Below, piece after piece: positions 9,696-21,130 of a DNA stretch of 64,000 bases. Location: positions 218,786 through 282,785 of the forward strand of contig JAGYJE010000002.1 of assembly GCA_018402305.1 (NCBI GenBank), read 5' to 3'. The notes beneath the pieces are model-generated. The model was given only the letters and a program-made list of their open reading frames with translations, searched no databases and was not told the DNA's origin. A program made the position numbers and the translations under genes. Every line of letters starts with the position of its first letter. Within the stretch, counting starts at the first letter, position 1. This DNA comes from Puniceicoccaceae bacterium (lineage in GTDB: Bacteria; Verrucomicrobiota; Verrucomicrobiia; Opitutales; Coraliomargaritaceae).

Positions 9696-10679
9696 ATGAG
9701 AGAAAAAAGAATCAAGTTTCCGGGAGCGATTTACCACTGCATGAGCCGCACGGTCGCGGGGGAGCGGCTATTTAAAACGCGGGAGAAGGAGGTCCTACGG
9801 AAGATGCTTTGGCAAGTGGCCGAGTTTTCCGGGGGGGAGGTCCTGACTTATTGTGTGATGTCGAATCACTTCCATGTGTTGCTGCATTTCCGGGAGGAGG
9901 CTGCTTTGTCGGACCGGGAGCTGATGCGGCGCTATCGCATCCTATACCCAAGGCCGACGAAGTTTCAAACGGCTTCCGCCCGTATTCTGGAGCGGAAGCT
10001 TGCTTTGGGCGGTGACGAAGCATCCAAAATCCGCGAGCAATTACTGGCGCGGATGGGCGATGTTTCTGAATTCATGAAAACACTGAAACAGCGCTTTTCG
10101 ATTTGGTATAATCAGAATCACGACCGTTTCGGAACGCTCTGGGCTGAACGGTTTAAGTGCGTTTTAGTGGAGGGCGGAGGTTTTGCTCTACAAACGATGG
10201 CGGCCTACATCGATTTGAACCCGGTGCGTGCCGGCTTGGTGGAGGATCCAAAGGATTACCGTTTTTGCGGTTACGCGGAGGCGGTTGCGGGGGGCGCCGC
10301 GGCACTGGAGGGCTTACGGAAAATATGGTGTAATTATGCGGGGCCGGTTGGTGCGGCTGAGGCATTGAGGGAGCATCGTATGTTGCTCTTCGGTCAAGGG
10401 GCGGAGGCTGGTAAAGGAGGGGTCATACGCCGCGAGGATGCGCTACGGGTGCTGGAGCGGGAGGACGGGGTCTTGCCGAAGTCCGTGGCGCTGCGCTGCC
10501 GTGTGCGCTACTTTACTGACGGTGCGATTCTCGGCTCGACTGAATTTGTGCGACGCTTCCACGCAGATTGGCAGCGCGGCCGAAAGCGGGCGGTTCCTGA
10601 GGCGGGGCACCCTATGCTGGGAGCTGACTGGGGTGGTCTCTCGGTGGCCAAGGGCCTGAAGCGTGGGATTTTTGACTAG
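9696..10679 (+). CDS. Y1-type (REP-associated, RAYT-like) transposase
   Basis: A 327-residue HUH-family single-strand transposase. It opens with IKFPGAIYHCMSRTVAGERLF and has the metal-binding HUH motif in CVMSNHFHVLLHF near residue 65. A catalytic-Tyr region follows around FKCVLVEGGGFALQTMAAYI, then the standard DLNPVRAGLVEDPKDYRF element and a helical C-terminal extension. I took the ATG at 9696 because the motif alignment begins there; the ATG at 9666 adds only hydrophobic leader. No IS ends are obvious, and the gene sits just downstream of the SRP RNA. RAYT proteins act on dispersed REP palindromes. Confidence 0.85.
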   Translation: MREKRIKFPGAIYHCMSRTVAGERLFKTREKEVLRKMLWQVAEFSGGEVLTYCVMSNHFHVLLHFREEAALSDRELMRRYRILYPRPTKFQTASARILERKLALGGDEASKIREQLLARMGDVSEFMKTLKQRFSIWYNQNHDRFGTLWAERFKCVLVEGGGFALQTMAAYIDLNPVRAGLVEDPKDYRFCGYAEAVAGGAAALEGLRKIWCNYAGPVGAAEALREHRMLLFGQGAEAGKGGVIRREDALRVLEREDGVLPKSVALRCRVRYFTDGAILGSTEFVRRFHADWQRGRKRAVPEAGHPMLGADWGGLSVAKGLKRGIFD

Positions 10680-10689
10680 GCGGATACTA

Positions 10690-11007
10690 CTAGGCGGATA
10701 CTTTGTCGCGGTAGCTGCCTGGCCGACGCCGCTTGGTCTGTTGTTTAAGAAAGAGAGGGAGCAGTTTCGATTCGATATGCTCAAAGGCACTGTGCAGGCC
10801 CTCGTCTTCGTAAATCATGCCAATCTCGGCTTCGACTGCGGTGGGCTCACCGAGTGAGGCCAGAAACTGATTTGACGTCATTTGAATAAAGATCTCCGCG
10901 CGATCTTTAGCTTGGACATCCTTTTGATTGAGAATCCACTGACGAGCGTAGAGCGCAAGAACGGCGTCGCCGACCCAGGCTTTGTCGCGTTTCGCTAATG
11001 CCTGCAC
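10690..11007 (-). CDS. Mini-ribonuclease III-like protein
   Basis: A 105-residue protein with the RNase III-domain signature in the MrnC arrangement (KAWVGDAVLALYARQWIL near residues 9-26). The acidic Asp in GDAV is in the position used for metal binding. Mini-III lacks the dsRNA-binding domain and matures 23S rRNA in Bacillus; function here is by analogy. It is shorter than the usual 125-140 residues. It lies 4 bases after clpP and is presumably cotranscribed with it. Its 3' end faces the transposase gene, where the 13-base sequence CTAGGCGGATACT is directly repeated (10676-10702). Confidence 0.7.
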   Translation of the reverse strand: MQALAKRDKAWVGDAVLALYARQWILNQKDVQAKDRAEIFIQMTSNQFLASLGEPTAVEAEIGMIYEDEGLHSAFEHIESKLLPLFLKQQTKRRRPGSYRDKVSA

Positions 11008-11011
11008 GAAG

Positions 11012-11590
11012 CTAAAGTTTTTCGACGATTCCGTCGGCGAGTCCGTATTTGATGGCCTCAGGGGCTGTCATGTAGAAGTCGCGGTCGGTGTCTTTTTGGA
11101 TTTTCTCGAGCGGCTGGCCTGAGGACTCGGCCAAAATTGCGTTCAATTCGTCGCGGAGGCGCTCCATTTCCTGCGCCTGAATGTGAATGTCTACAGCCGT
11201 CGCAATCATTTGACCGGAAATGAGCGGCTGGTGGATGAGTACCCGGGAATGCGGATAAAGAAAACGCTGCCCTTTCTCCGCCCCGCAAAGTAGGATAGAG
11301 CCCATGCTGGCGGCCATACCCGTTACCACAACTTTGATCGGGGCGGTTACCAGCTGCATGGTGTCGTAGATGGCCATCCCAGCGGTGATTGAACCACCGG
11401 GTGTGTTAATGTAGAAGGTGATGGCCTTGCCGGGGGCCTCGGTTTCCAGGTAGAGGAGCTTTTCAGTAACGTCGCGGGCAGACCTATCAGAAACTTCTCC
11501 CCACAGGAAGATTTTGCGCTCTTTGAGAAATGCGTCGTGGATCTTGATGGACTTTTCGTCCTTGTCCTTGGGTGTATCTTTGTCGGCCAT
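11012..11590 (-). CDS. clpP: ATP-dependent Clp protease proteolytic subunit
   Basis: A serine peptidase of 192 residues that forms the tetradecameric chamber of ClpXP/ClpAP. The catalytic Ser is residue 95 in GMAASMGSILL and the His is residue 120 in HSRVLIHQP; the Asp lies in the KDTDRD segment near residue 167. The substrate-binding PGGSITAGMAIYDTM element is intact. No ClpX or ClpA gene is next to it here. The N-terminus is highly charged (Lys/Asp-rich), unlike the short propeptide of E. coli. Confidence 0.96.
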   Translation of the reverse strand: MADKDTPKDKDEKSIKIHDAFLKERKIFLWGEVSDRSARDVTEKLLYLETEAPGKAITFYINTPGGSITAGMAIYDTMQLVTAPIKVVVTGMAASMGSILLCGAEKGQRFLYPHSRVLIHQPLISGQMIATAVDIHIQAQEMERLRDELNAILAESSGQPLEKIQKDTDRDFYMTAPEAIKYGLADGIVEKL

Positions 11591-11712
11591 GTATTGAAAT
11601 GTTTTTAGATTAAGAAACCGAGCATTGAGAGCATAGCTGAGAAAGGTTTCAAGCTATGTCTTCGAAATTCCGCGATTGCTTTGGTTTTGGAGAATCGTCC
11701 GCAAGTTTGGAG

Positions 11713-12264
11713 TTACCTGCCCTCTACCGGGGGGAAGGTATCGAGGATGTCACGGACAATCGCGTTAACTTCTTCGTCGGTCGGCGCACTCCACCCGAGT
11801 CGCTTGGTATAGGCACCCCGCCAAACGAGCTCTTTCGATATATTGTCGATAATATCAATGATGAAGGTGCCCTCCTCATATTGATTGATATCCACCCGGC
11901 TGAAGCCGGAGTACCCATAGTAGGGATGACGGCGGAACGGGGACGGACCGACGCCAAGATCGGTCAGCTCAGTTTTCGTTTTGGTTACTGTATTAAAGGT
12001 GACGCGGAAGTCAGGATCGTCGCAGCCTTGATCGAGTCCCTTGGCAAGCAGTGTTTGCTCAATGGCCCGCTCGATACGGCGGTCAACGATGGGGCTGAGT
12101 ACGACTTCCTGGTAGTTGGAACGGGTTTCCCGGCTGTCGATTACAAAGCAGCGATAGCTACCAATTTGGGTCGCTGCCGCACGGTCGTAGTCGATGTGTG
12201 TCGGGGAAACGCAGGCAACCAGGGAAAGTGAAGCCAATGCGAGGAGAGTTGCGGGTGTCTTCAT
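11713..12264 (-). CDS. DUF4136-type lipoprotein
   Basis: A 183-residue secreted lipoprotein. The signal peptide MKTPATLLALASLSLVAC ends in a lipobox (LVAC), so the Cys near residue 18 is probably lipidated and the protein membrane-anchored. The mature part (DYDRAAATQIGSYRCFVI, the central GVGPSPFRRHPYYGYSGF, and TFIIDIIDNISKELVWRG) matches the pattern of DUF4136 proteins, whose function is unknown. The start at 12264 gives the clean signal peptide; the longer frame from 12351 would bury it. It lies between YceI and clpP on the same strand. Confidence 0.82.
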   Translation of the reverse strand: MKTPATLLALASLSLVACVSPTHIDYDRAAATQIGSYRCFVIDSRETRSNYQEVVLSPIVDRRIERAIEQTLLAKGLDQGCDDPDFRVTFNTVTKTKTELTDLGVGPSPFRRHPYYGYSGFSRVDINQYEEGTFIIDIIDNISKELVWRGAYTKRLGWSAPTDEEVNAIVRDILDTFPPVEGR

Positions 12265-12429
12265 GGTAGGGGACAGTATAAGCTTGGCCAAGAATTGCAA
12301 CTGTAGTAAAGGCTTGTATCTTAAAGACTCACCGGCTTGCCCACAAACCAATGGGACCCGGTCGACAAATGCCGACTGCGCGTTTTGGTGGGCACATGCT
12401 GATTGAGCCCCACAAAGAACCGCTTGGGG

Positions 12430-13029
12430 CTACTGGCGGATGGCCTCGATGTTGATGGTGATATCGACTTCGTTGCCGACGGCGGGTTGTCCACCGTTAA
12501 CGCCCCATTTTGTGCGGTCGATCGTCGTCGTGGCTTCCCAGCCGGAGAGGTAGGCGCCGTTCATGCCTTCGCCAAAGCCGAGGAGTTCTACATTCAGGAT
12601 GACTGGTTTAGTCACACCGTTGAAGCTGAGGTCGCCCGTCACCTTGAATTCGCTTTCGTCTTCCGTTGCTGCCCATTTGGTTGAGATAAACGTCATAAGG
12701 GGTTGCTCGGCGGCATTAAAGTAGTCGTCTTCCTGAAGGTGCGCATCTCTTTTTTCATTATCGGTATCGACTGAAGGGATTTGGATCGTGGCTTCAACTG
12801 AGCTCTTGGACAGATCGCCGCGGTTAATGTTAAGTGTGCCGGAAAAATCGCCAAAGTTACCCGTCGTCTTGGCTACAAAGTGGCGGATACTAAATTTGAT
12901 TGAAGAGTGAACGGTGTCGATCTCGTAGATTTCAACATGCGTGTCGGACTGATGATGATCCGCTTGTGCACTGGCGTTAAAAAGCAGTAGGGCTGCGATG
13001 CTGGCGATTGGTGGGATTCTTTTTTTCAT
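12430..13029 (-). CDS. YceI-family periplasmic lipid-binding protein
   Basis: A 199-residue protein with a cleavable signal peptide (residues 1-23, ending NASAQA). It has the YceI lipocalin-like barrel signature: [44 protein letters not shown], then [18 protein letters not shown]. YceI proteins bind isoprenoid-like lipids in the periplasm; the ligand here is unknown. It follows the anti-sigma gene after 27 bases on the same strand, so it could be part of the sigma-factor regulon. Confidence 0.92.
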   Translation of the reverse strand: MKKRIPPIASIAALLLFNASAQADHHQSDTHVEIYEIDTVHSSIKFSIRHFVAKTTGNFGDFSGTLNINRGDLSKSSVEATIQIPSVDTDNEKRDAHLQEDDYFNAAEQPLMTFISTKWAATEDESEFKVTGDLSFNGVTKPVILNVELLGFGEGMNGAYLSGWEATTTIDRTKWGVNGGQPAVGNEVDITINIEAIRQ

Positions 13030-13056
13030 GTTGTTTGGTTTGATGTTAATCGTGGA

Positions 13057-13887
13057 TTAGATAATTTCTGGGAAGTCATTTTTGGAGCCATGGATAGTGA
13101 GAATTTTTATCTGCTTTCCTTCGGTCCATAGTCTGAATGCCTTATCCTGAAGTTCAAATATCTGGGGGACTTTTGATATTTCGCCGGGAAATGAGGCTTT
13201 TTCGGCGGTGACAAGGTGGTAGACGGCACCGTTTTTGAAGCAGATCATACTCAGCCGAGCGCCTTCAAACTGGAAGGTAAGGCAGCCGATCGTGGGGACA
13301 TCCTTGAGCATCGCGGGCAGGGATTGTGGTGCGGGCGACTGATTGCTGGCCAGAAAGCGCCTTAGATTTTCCGGATTGGGATCGCGCTTATCAAACTTTG
13401 ATGGATTGAGTGTATCGATTTCGTCCGAGAGAAATTGGATGACAGGTGGGATCTCCGCTTGAGTAAAGGCCGATGTGGGTGTCTCGCGAGGCAGATAGAG
13501 GAGGGCGAAGGCAAGCAAGAAGAGAGCGGCGATTCCGACCCCGGCGGCGATTCCGACCCAAGAGGCGATTCGGCGGGAACGCATCCGACCCTGCACGGGG
13601 AACGGGGTGGCGTTTTGGGCTGTGTCCACTGCTTCCCGGGTCACTTTATTAGCAGCATGCAGGTGCATCCCGGCGAGGATGGTGTCTTTCAAGCCAGCGG
13701 GAGCCTGGATGCTCTGGAATTGATCGCTGATTCGGGCGTCAACCAACTGTTGCTCATCAAACCATGCCTCGAGTTCCGGATCGGTTTCGAGGTCAATGAT
13801 AGCCTCAGCCAGGGCAGGGTCGAGCCGGTCGCCCTCATGGCCTGGGCGGCAAAGTTCGAGAAGTTGTTTGGCTTTTTCGCGATCCAT
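13057..13887 (-). CDS. Membrane-anchored anti-sigma factor candidate
   Basis: A 276-residue protein encoded just downstream of an ECF sigma factor. The start at 13887 (MDREKAKQLLELCRPGHEGD) is chosen; the long frame from 14046 overlaps the sigma gene in a proline-rich shadow. The N-terminal ~100 residues are helical and presumably cytoplasmic. One strongly hydrophobic segment (GIAALFLLAFALLYL) lies near residues 115-130, and the rest is extracytoplasmic. No zinc-binding HxxxCxxC is seen, so it is not a ZAS-type anti-sigma factor. The assignment rests on context and topology. Confidence 0.75.
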   Translation of the reverse strand: MDREKAKQLLELCRPGHEGDRLDPALAEAIIDLETDPELEAWFDEQQLVDARISDQFQSIQAPAGLKDTILAGMHLHAANKVTREAVDTAQNATPFPVQGRMRSRRIASWVGIAAGVGIAALFLLAFALLYLPRETPTSAFTQAEIPPVIQFLSDEIDTLNPSKFDKRDPNPENLRRFLASNQSPAPQSLPAMLKDVPTIGCLTFQFEGARLSMICFKNGAVYHLVTAEKASFPGEISKVPQIFELQDKAFRLWTEGKQIKILTIHGSKNDFPEII

Positions 13888-13954
13888 TGAAAATAGTTGG
13901 AGACAGGAGGAAAGGGTGGAAACAGGTGGAAAGGGTGGGACAACCGGCTGATCG

Positions 13955-14467
13955 TTAGGCGGTTTCGCTTTCTTTGCGTTTAAAGATCTCGCGCAATTGG
14001 GACTTCCCGCGGGAGAGGCGCGACATGATGGTGCCGATGGGGACATGGAGGACTTCGGCGATCTCCTTGTAGGAGAGGTCTTTCATATAAAAAAGGGCGA
14101 GTGGTTGTCGGTAGACCTCATCAACCTCTTCGAGTGCCTCGACAGCAAGATTGGCATCCAGGGAACGTCGAATATGCGGTTCGACCGCCCCGCCAGCGGC
14201 TTCCAGCATTTCAGGCTCGTAGTGATCCATGCGGCTGTCCTTGCGCCGCCGCCGGAGAAACTCTCGATAAAGCGTCGTGAAGAGCCATGATTTGATCTTG
14301 GACGGATCGCGCACGCCGTCGCCTTTTTCCGCATAGATGAAAAAGGTTTGCTGGGCGAGATCGCCAGCCTCGTGCTCGTTTTTGGCTAGGCTGTAGCCGA
14401 AACGGTAGAGCGGTTGATAGTAGGCGCTCACGATGTCTTCGAAATTCAAATTGGTTGAGTTTTCCAT
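13955..14467 (-). CDS. ECF-type RNA polymerase sigma factor
   Basis: A 170-residue sigma-70 family protein with region 2 (YYQPLYRFGYSLAKNEHEAGDLAQQTF, then KIKSWLFTTLYREFLRRRR) and region 4 (LALFYMKDLSYKEIAEVLHVPIGTIMSRLSRGKSQL, a helix-turn-helix for -35 recognition). Region 3 is absent, as expected for ECF factors. It is followed by the membrane anti-sigma candidate (13057-13887) and then yceI on the same strand, which suggests envelope-stress signalling. Confidence 0.93.
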   Translation of the reverse strand: MENSTNLNFEDIVSAYYQPLYRFGYSLAKNEHEAGDLAQQTFFIYAEKGDGVRDPSKIKSWLFTTLYREFLRRRRKDSRMDHYEPEMLEAAGGAVEPHIRRSLDANLAVEALEEVDEVYRQPLALFYMKDLSYKEIAEVLHVPIGTIMSRLSRGKSQLREIFKRKESETA

Positions 14468-14510
14468 GTGAGCGGTAGTATTTGAAAATTATTCCCGGGC
14501 AGTTGAGACT

Positions 14511-15599
<1,089 letters not shown>

Positions 15600-15641
15600 T
15601 TTTAATCTTTAATATTTATCCTGCTTTGTTGGACTCGGGGG

Positions 15642-16803
15642 ATGCATTTAATCACACCAGATATTCGTTCGCAAATTGAGTCGCTCACCCAGCGTGCAGG
15701 CCACATATGGAGGTATCTTTGACGGAGATGCCAAGCAAGAACGCATCGCTGCGCTAGAAGCCCGCATGTCGGAGCCCTCTTTTTGGGAGGATCAGTCGAC
15801 GGCTCAAAAAGTCATCGCCGACTCCAATCGGCTGAAGCACGCAGTCCATCCGGTGCGTGACTTTAGGGTGGAACTGGAGGATCTGCGGGCCATGCTGGAG
15901 CTGGTCGACGAGATGGACGGCGATCCTGAGGCGGCGGACTATGAGCGAGAGATTGTCGATACGCTTGAGCGGCTAGTGCTGAAGTTGGATGCCCTCGAAT
16001 TGGCTTCATTCCTGACGGGGCCGCATGATGGGTGTAACGCGTTTCTCACGATTAATTCCGGTGCTGGTGGCACGGAAAGCTGCGATTGGGCGGAAATGCT
16101 CCTGCGCATGTATACCCGTTGGGCGGAAAAATCGGGCTTCGACGTCGAAGCGCTGGATATTATGCCGGGCGAGGAGGCCGGTATCAGTTCGGCGACGCTT
16201 CGGATCGCGGGGCTCAATGCCTTCGGCTACGCCAAAGCCGAACGGGGCGTCCATCGGCTCGTGCGGATCAGTCCGTTCGATTCCAATGCGCGGCGTCACA
16301 CCTCCTTCTGCTCGGTCGATGTGATCGCCGAAGTGGATGACGACATTGATATTGAGATCGACGAAGCCGACATCCGGACTGACGTCTATCGGGCCAGCGG
16401 CAAGGGCGGGCAGCACGTGAACCGGACGGAATCGGCCGTGCGACTGACGCACCTCCCGACCGGGATCGTCGTGACCTGCCAGAATGACCGTTCACAGATA
16501 AAGAACAAAGCGACGGCGATGAAGACTTTGAAATCACGCCTTTATGAAAAAAGGGAGGATGAGAAGCGCAGCGAAATGGAGCGGTTTTACGGGGAAAAGG
16601 GCGAGATCGCCTGGGGCAACCAGATCCGGTCCTACGTCTTCCAGCCCTACCAGATGGTCAAGGACCTCCGGACCGGCGAGGAAACCGGAAACGTGCAGGC
16701 CGTCATGGATGGCGAGTTGGATTCCTTCGTTCATGCCTGGCTTCGCGCGGGCGGACCCACGTCACGCAAGTCGGCCGCCGACCGGGAGTTCGGCGATGGC
16801 TGA
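15642..16803 (+). CDS. prfB: Peptide chain release factor 2 with programmed +1 frameshift
   Basis: Recognises UGA and UAA and releases the peptide. The first 26 codons from ATG 15642 end ...RYL and run into an in-frame TGA (15720-15722). Reading shifts +1 at CTT and continues as [16 protein letters not shown] for another 360 residues. The RF2 anticodon tripeptide SPF is in [15 protein letters not shown], and the catalytic GGQ is in [15 protein letters not shown]. Taking the downstream frame alone would lose the true N-terminus. It is transcribed divergently from queA, 42 bases away. Confidence 0.95.
15709..15722 (+). promoter_or_regulatory. prfB autoregulatory frameshift site
   Basis: The site reads GGAGG (internal Shine-Dalgarno-like), TAT, then CTT TGA C. 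The SD-like element lies 3 bases upstream of the shift codon, as in E. coli prfB. When RF2 is scarce the ribosome pauses at UGA and slips to the +1 frame; when RF2 is plentiful translation stops. All elements are visible in the sequence; the mechanism is established for this gene family. Confidence 0.92.
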
Positions 16804-16903
16804 TGTTGGCCATGTGAGACGCGGGCGCTTGCCTTCCGGAAAAGCGCAATTAGAGGTCATGGCAGTTGCTTAATTTAAATTTTTCAGTGATTAAAGGGAT
16901 TCG

Positions 16904-18334
16904 ATGACCGAAGCACACAGCAAACAGCTCACTTACGAAAACGCCCGACAGGCCTTTTCCGACCAGAGTTTGTTTGAGAATAAAACGTGGCGCTACTCAC
17001 CGCAGGCCTTTCCGCTAAACGCCGGGCAGCTCAAGCAGATCGAGCAAATTGGGCAGGCCTGCTACGAATTCTATCGTGCACAGGAAACGCTCTATCTGCG
17101 CTCCGCCGAAAACAACAATCTGCTGCGCAACCGCTCCCTCAAAGCACCCTGGGTGGCGGCCTATCTCGATCGCGGAAAACCGGCGGCCCTTGTTGAGCAT
17201 GCACGGGCCAAGGCGCTGCGCGGGGCCGTCCCCGTAGTTATCCGCCCCGACCTGCTGGTGACCGACAGTGGCTTTGCCATGACCGAGATCGACTCAGTGC
17301 CCGGCGGTATCGGGCTGACCGCCTTTTTGAATCGGCTTTACACCGAAGTGCACGGCGACGCCCTGATTGGGTCGGGCTCGCAGAATATGGTGGAGGCATT
17401 CTACCGCGTCCTCGCCGGCCAGGCACCTGGTCTGAATACGCCCTACATAGCAATCCTCGTCAGTGATGAAGCAGCCACCTACCGGCCCGAGATGGAGTGG
17501 CTGGCCTCACAACTCCGGCAGCTTGGGCGGCGCGTGCACGTCTTTCATCCGGACGATGTCATGCCTCTGGGGGACGATATCTGCGTGGGGATCGACGGCG
17601 ATCCGCAGCGGGTGGATGTCATCTATCGGTTCTGGGAGCTCTTTGATTTGGCCAACGTCTCCATCGCGGACTTCCTGCTCAAAGCGGGCGAGGCGGCGCA
17701 GGTTCGTTTGACCCCGCCCATGCGCCCCTTCCAGGAGGAGAAGCTAAACCTCGCGCTCTTCCACCACCACATGTTGGAGGACTATTGGCGGGAAAGTCTT
17801 TCCAAGCCCGCCTACAAGACCTTGGCAAAAGTGATTCCGCAGACCTGGGTCATGGACCCGGTAGAGCTGCCGCCCAACGCGGTGCTGGACGCGCCCTATG
17901 TAGGCGGTAAGCCCATGACCAACTGGTCGCAGCTCATGGAGGCCAGCAAAAAAGAGCGAAACCTAATTATCAAGATAAGCGGCTTTCACGAGAGCGCCTG
18001 GGGCGCCCGCAGTGTGACTCTGGGCAGCGACTGCTCGCGGGCAGATTGGGAAAACGCCATCGAGCAGGCGATCACCATGGCCGATACCTCGCTCCACATC
18101 CTGCAAACCTACGAAAAACCCAAGCGCCTGCGTCACCCGGTTTATGCGGACGATGGCAGTGTTTACCAGATGGAGGGCCGCATGCGGCTCTGCCCCTATT
18201 ATTTCGTAGATGAGGCGACTAAGGAAACGAACCTGCGCGGCATTCTCGCCACCCTTTGCCCGGCTGACAAAAAGATCATCCACGGAATGAAAGATGCCGC
18301 TTTGTTACCCTGCGTGTTGGAATCCGCCGGCTAG
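16904..18334 (+). CDS. Unknown 476-residue protein, possibly ATP-grasp-like
   Basis: I do not recognise a named family. It is soluble, with no signal or membrane segment. The segment RPDLLVTDSGFAMTEIDSVP (residues ~115-134) followed by GGIGLTAFL resembles the substrate-binding part of pre-ATP-grasp proteins of the glutathionylspermidine-synthase type. A later stretch, NLIIKISGFHESAWGARSV (~350-369), could be an ATP-grasp nucleotide strand and loop. This is only a pattern impression. It sits between prfB and glgP on the same strand, with gaps of about 100 and 156 bases and no clear operon link. Confidence 0.7.
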   Translation: MTEAHSKQLTYENARQAFSDQSLFENKTWRYSPQAFPLNAGQLKQIEQIGQACYEFYRAQETLYLRSAENNNLLRNRSLKAPWVAAYLDRGKPAALVEHARAKALRGAVPVVIRPDLLVTDSGFAMTEIDSVPGGIGLTAFLNRLYTEVHGDALIGSGSQNMVEAFYRVLAGQAPGLNTPYIAILVSDEAATYRPEMEWLASQLRQLGRRVHVFHPDDVMPLGDDICVGIDGDPQRVDVIYRFWELFDLANVSIADFLLKAGEAAQVRLTPPMRPFQEEKLNLALFHHHMLEDYWRESLSKPAYKTLAKVIPQTWVMDPVELPPNAVLDAPYVGGKPMTNWSQLMEASKKERNLIIKISGFHESAWGARSVTLGSDCSRADWENAIEQAITMADTSLHILQTYEKPKRLRHPVYADDGSVYQMEGRMRLCPYYFVDEATKETNLRGILATLCPADKKIIHGMKDAALLPCVLESAG

Positions 18335-18490
18335 GCTAATTGGGATTTTCCGCCCCGAACGCGGCAATCGTTTTAAAACGGCCTCTTTTCTGCTTTCACG
18401 CTTTCAACGGTAAACCAAAAGACCTTAGGGTCCTCATTGAAGGTTCCCCGCAAAACACTCACTTTCCAGCTGAATTCAAATTAAAATCCT

Positions 18491-21028
18491 ATGAGCACAA
18501 CAGCAACGAAGCCGAAAAAAACCGCCGCCAAGAAAAAATCTGCCACCAAGCAGGCTACAACGAAAGCGTTTCGCTTTGAGGTGGGGATGGGTAAGGACTC
18601 GATCAAGACCTCGATACTGAACCACCTGCGCTACACCCTGGCCCGGCACCCGGAGAGCGCCACAAAGGATGAGTGGTGGACGGCTACTTGCTATGCGGTG
18701 CGCGACCGTATGCTGGACCGTTTCATGAAGACGCAGGCCACGCATCACAAGAAAAAGGTGCGCCGCGCTTACTACCTGAGTCTGGAATATTTGATGGGCC
18801 GCCTGCTCGTCAATAATCTGCACAATTCCGGCATGTTTGAGCCGACCCGTGAGGCTCTCGCTGAGCTCGGTCAGAATTTCAATGAAATTGCCGACGAAGA
18901 GGCCGACATGGGGCTGGGCAACGGCGGCCTCGGGCGCCTTGCCGCTTGCTTTTTGGATTCGCTCGCCACGCTGGATCTCCCGGCAGTTGGCTACGGCATC
19001 CACTATGAGTTCGGGCTCTTCCGTCAGGAGTTCAGGGACGGTTATCAAGTCGAGCACCCCGACGTTTGGATGGAGAAAGGCTGTCCCTGGGAGGTCATGC
19101 GGCCCAATTTCGCGCAAGAGGTCCACCTCTATGGCCGCGTGGCGCACCGCATGGATGATCGGGGCGTCTTTTCTCCCGTCTGGGTGGACACCAAGGTGAT
19201 TGAGGGTGTGCCCTTCGACATCAGCATCGTCGGCTACGGCGGGGAAACGGTCAACTTCCTCCGGCTCTGGGATTCCAAATCAACACACGAGTTTGATCTG
19301 AACTTATTCAACGATGGCGGCTACGTCGAAGCTGTTCGCGAAAAGGCCATGGGCGAGACCATCTCCAAGGTGCTTTACCCCAACGACTCCACAGAAAACG
19401 GCAAGGAGCTCCGTCTCGTGCAGCAGTATTTCTTTGTCACCTGCTCGCTCAAAGACATCATCCGCCGCTTCAAAAACGATCATGGCGACGACTGGTCGAA
19501 ATTCTCCGATTACAACGCCCTCCAGCTCAACGACACGCACCCGGCCATCGCCATACCTGAGTTGATGCGCCTGCTTGTCGACGAACAGGGTATGGAATGG
19601 GATGCCGCCTGGGAGATCACCAGCAGCGTGTGTAATTACACCAACCACACCCTGCTACCCGAGGCTCTGGAAAAATGGAGTGTGCCGCTTTTCGAGAAAG
19701 TGCTGCCCCGCCACCTGGAGATTATTTACGAGATCAACGCCCGCTTCCTTAAAAATGAAGTCGAGGCGAAATGGCCGGGGGACGACGCCAAGAAGTCCGA
19801 GCTTTCCATCATCGAAGAGGGCCAGCCCAAGATGGTGCGCATGGCCTACCTCTCTGTCGTCGGCTCGACTAAGGTCAACGGCGTCGCCGCACTGCATACC
19901 GACCTACTCAAGAAGAACCTCTTCGCCACCTTCCACGAGTTGTATCCCAACAAGTTGATCAACATGACGAACGGAATCACCCCGCGCCGTTGGCTGCTGG
20001 CCTGTAATCCCGGCTTGAGCGAGTTGATCACGGAAAAAGTCGGCGGTGATTGGCCCAAGAACCTACGCCAGTTGCAGGACCTGGCTCAATTCGCCGATGA
20101 TCCCGCCTTCCAAAAGCGCTTCATGGCGATTAAGCGGCAGAACAAGCAGGCCTTTGCTGACTTTGTGCTGGCCGACTCCGGCACCGAGATCAGCCCCGAT
20201 GCGCTCTTCGATGTCCAGATCAAGCGTCTGCACGAGTATAAGCGCCAGCACCTGAACCTGCTCCACATATTGACGCTCTACCGCCGCTTGCTCAACGACC
20301 CGGACTACCCGATGAACCCGCGCGTCTTCATCTTCGGCGCGAAAGCGGCGCCCGGCTACGCCCTGGCAAAAAATATCATCCGTGCGATCAACAAAGTTGC
20401 CGAGAAGATCAATAGCGACAGCCGTATCCAGGGGAAACTCAAAGTCGTCTTCCCGCAAAACTACCGTATCACCATGGCTGAGAAGATGATTCCGGCAGCA
20501 GACATTTCGGAGCAGATCTCAACCGCCGGCAAGGAAGCCTCCGGCACCGGGAACATGAAGCTCGCGCTAAACGGTGCGCTGACCCTTGGCACCCTTGACG
20601 GGGCCAACGTGGAGATCCGCGAAGAAGTGGGCCATGCGAATATCTTCATCTTCGGCAACACGGTCGACGAGGTCGACGCCATTCGCGCCAAGGGTTACAA
20701 CCCCTACGACTTCTACAACAGCAACTGGGAGCTCAAATCAGTCATCGACTGGCTGCGCTCAGACTACTTCACGCCCGGCGAGCACGATGCCTTTGCACCG
20801 CTCTGCAGCAGCCTGCTCGAAGGCGGGGATCCCTATCTCTGCCTGGCGGATTACGCCGACTACCTGCGGGCGCAGGAAGCCGTCGACACCGCCTTCAGCG
20901 ATCAAAAGCGCTGGGCGCGTATGGCGATTATGAATACAGCTCGTGTTGGAAAATTCTCCTCAGACCGCACGATCAGCGAATACGCCAAGCACATATGGAA
21001 GCTCAAGCCGGTTAAGGTGGGGGCGTAG
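18491..21028 (+). CDS. glgP: Glycogen/starch/alpha-glucan phosphorylase
   Basis: Releases glucose-1-phosphate from alpha-1,4-glucans. At 845 residues it has the normal GT35 length. The N-terminal ~25 residues are Lys/Ala-rich ([16 protein letters not shown]), which is unusual. Recognisable blocks are [49 protein letters not shown] and [12 protein letters not shown]. The pyridoxal-phosphate site [15 protein letters not shown] places the PLP-binding Lys near residue 690. No other glycogen genes are close by. The stop is followed at once by a large palindrome. Confidence 0.96.
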   Translation: MSTTATKPKKTAAKKKSATKQATTKAFRFEVGMGKDSIKTSILNHLRYTLARHPESATKDEWWTATCYAVRDRMLDRFMKTQATHHKKKVRRAYYLSLEYLMGRLLVNNLHNSGMFEPTREALAELGQNFNEIADEEADMGLGNGGLGRLAACFLDSLATLDLPAVGYGIHYEFGLFRQEFRDGYQVEHPDVWMEKGCPWEVMRPNFAQEVHLYGRVAHRMDDRGVFSPVWVDTKVIEGVPFDISIVGYGGETVNFLRLWDSKSTHEFDLNLFNDGGYVEAVREKAMGETISKVLYPNDSTENGKELRLVQQYFFVTCSLKDIIRRFKNDHGDDWSKFSDYNALQLNDTHPAIAIPELMRLLVDEQGMEWDAAWEITSSVCNYTNHTLLPEALEKWSVPLFEKVLPRHLEIIYEINARFLKNEVEAKWPGDDAKKSELSIIEEGQPKMVRMAYLSVVGSTKVNGVAALHTDLLKKNLFATFHELYPNKLINMTNGITPRRWLLACNPGLSELITEKVGGDWPKNLRQLQDLAQFADDPAFQKRFMAIKRQNKQAFADFVLADSGTEISPDALFDVQIKRLHEYKRQHLNLLHILTLYRRLLNDPDYPMNPRVFIFGAKAAPGYALAKNIIRAINKVAEKINSDSRIQGKLKVVFPQNYRITMAEKMIPAADISEQISTAGKEASGTGNMKLALNGALTLGTLDGANVEIREEVGHANIFIFGNTVDEVDAIRAKGYNPYDFYNSNWELKSVIDWLRSDYFTPGEHDAFAPLCSSLLEGGDPYLCLADYADYLRAQEAVDTAFSDQKRWARMAIMNTARVGKFSSDRTISEYAKHIWKLKPVKVGA

Positions 21029-21030
21029 GC

Positions 21031-21110
21031 GGGTTGGCTCTGCCGCCCGCCCCGGATGGATCGCCCACCCGCGTGCCAACAACGCGGCACGGGGCGGCAG
21101 AGCCAATCCC
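21031..21110. repeat. Large imperfect palindrome after glgP
   Basis: The left arm GGGTTGGCTCTGCCGCCC (21031-21048) pairs with the complementary right arm ending at 21110, with one bulged base. An inner hairpin, GTGCC...GGCAC, lies within the 42-base interior. The element sits in the 102-base gap between the convergent glgP and queE genes. It could serve as a terminator although no T-tract follows, or it could be a REP-like palindrome mobilised by a RAYT protein such as the one at 9.7 kb. Confidence 0.7.
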
Positions 21111-21130
21111 GCTACGGTCGAAGCTACAGC

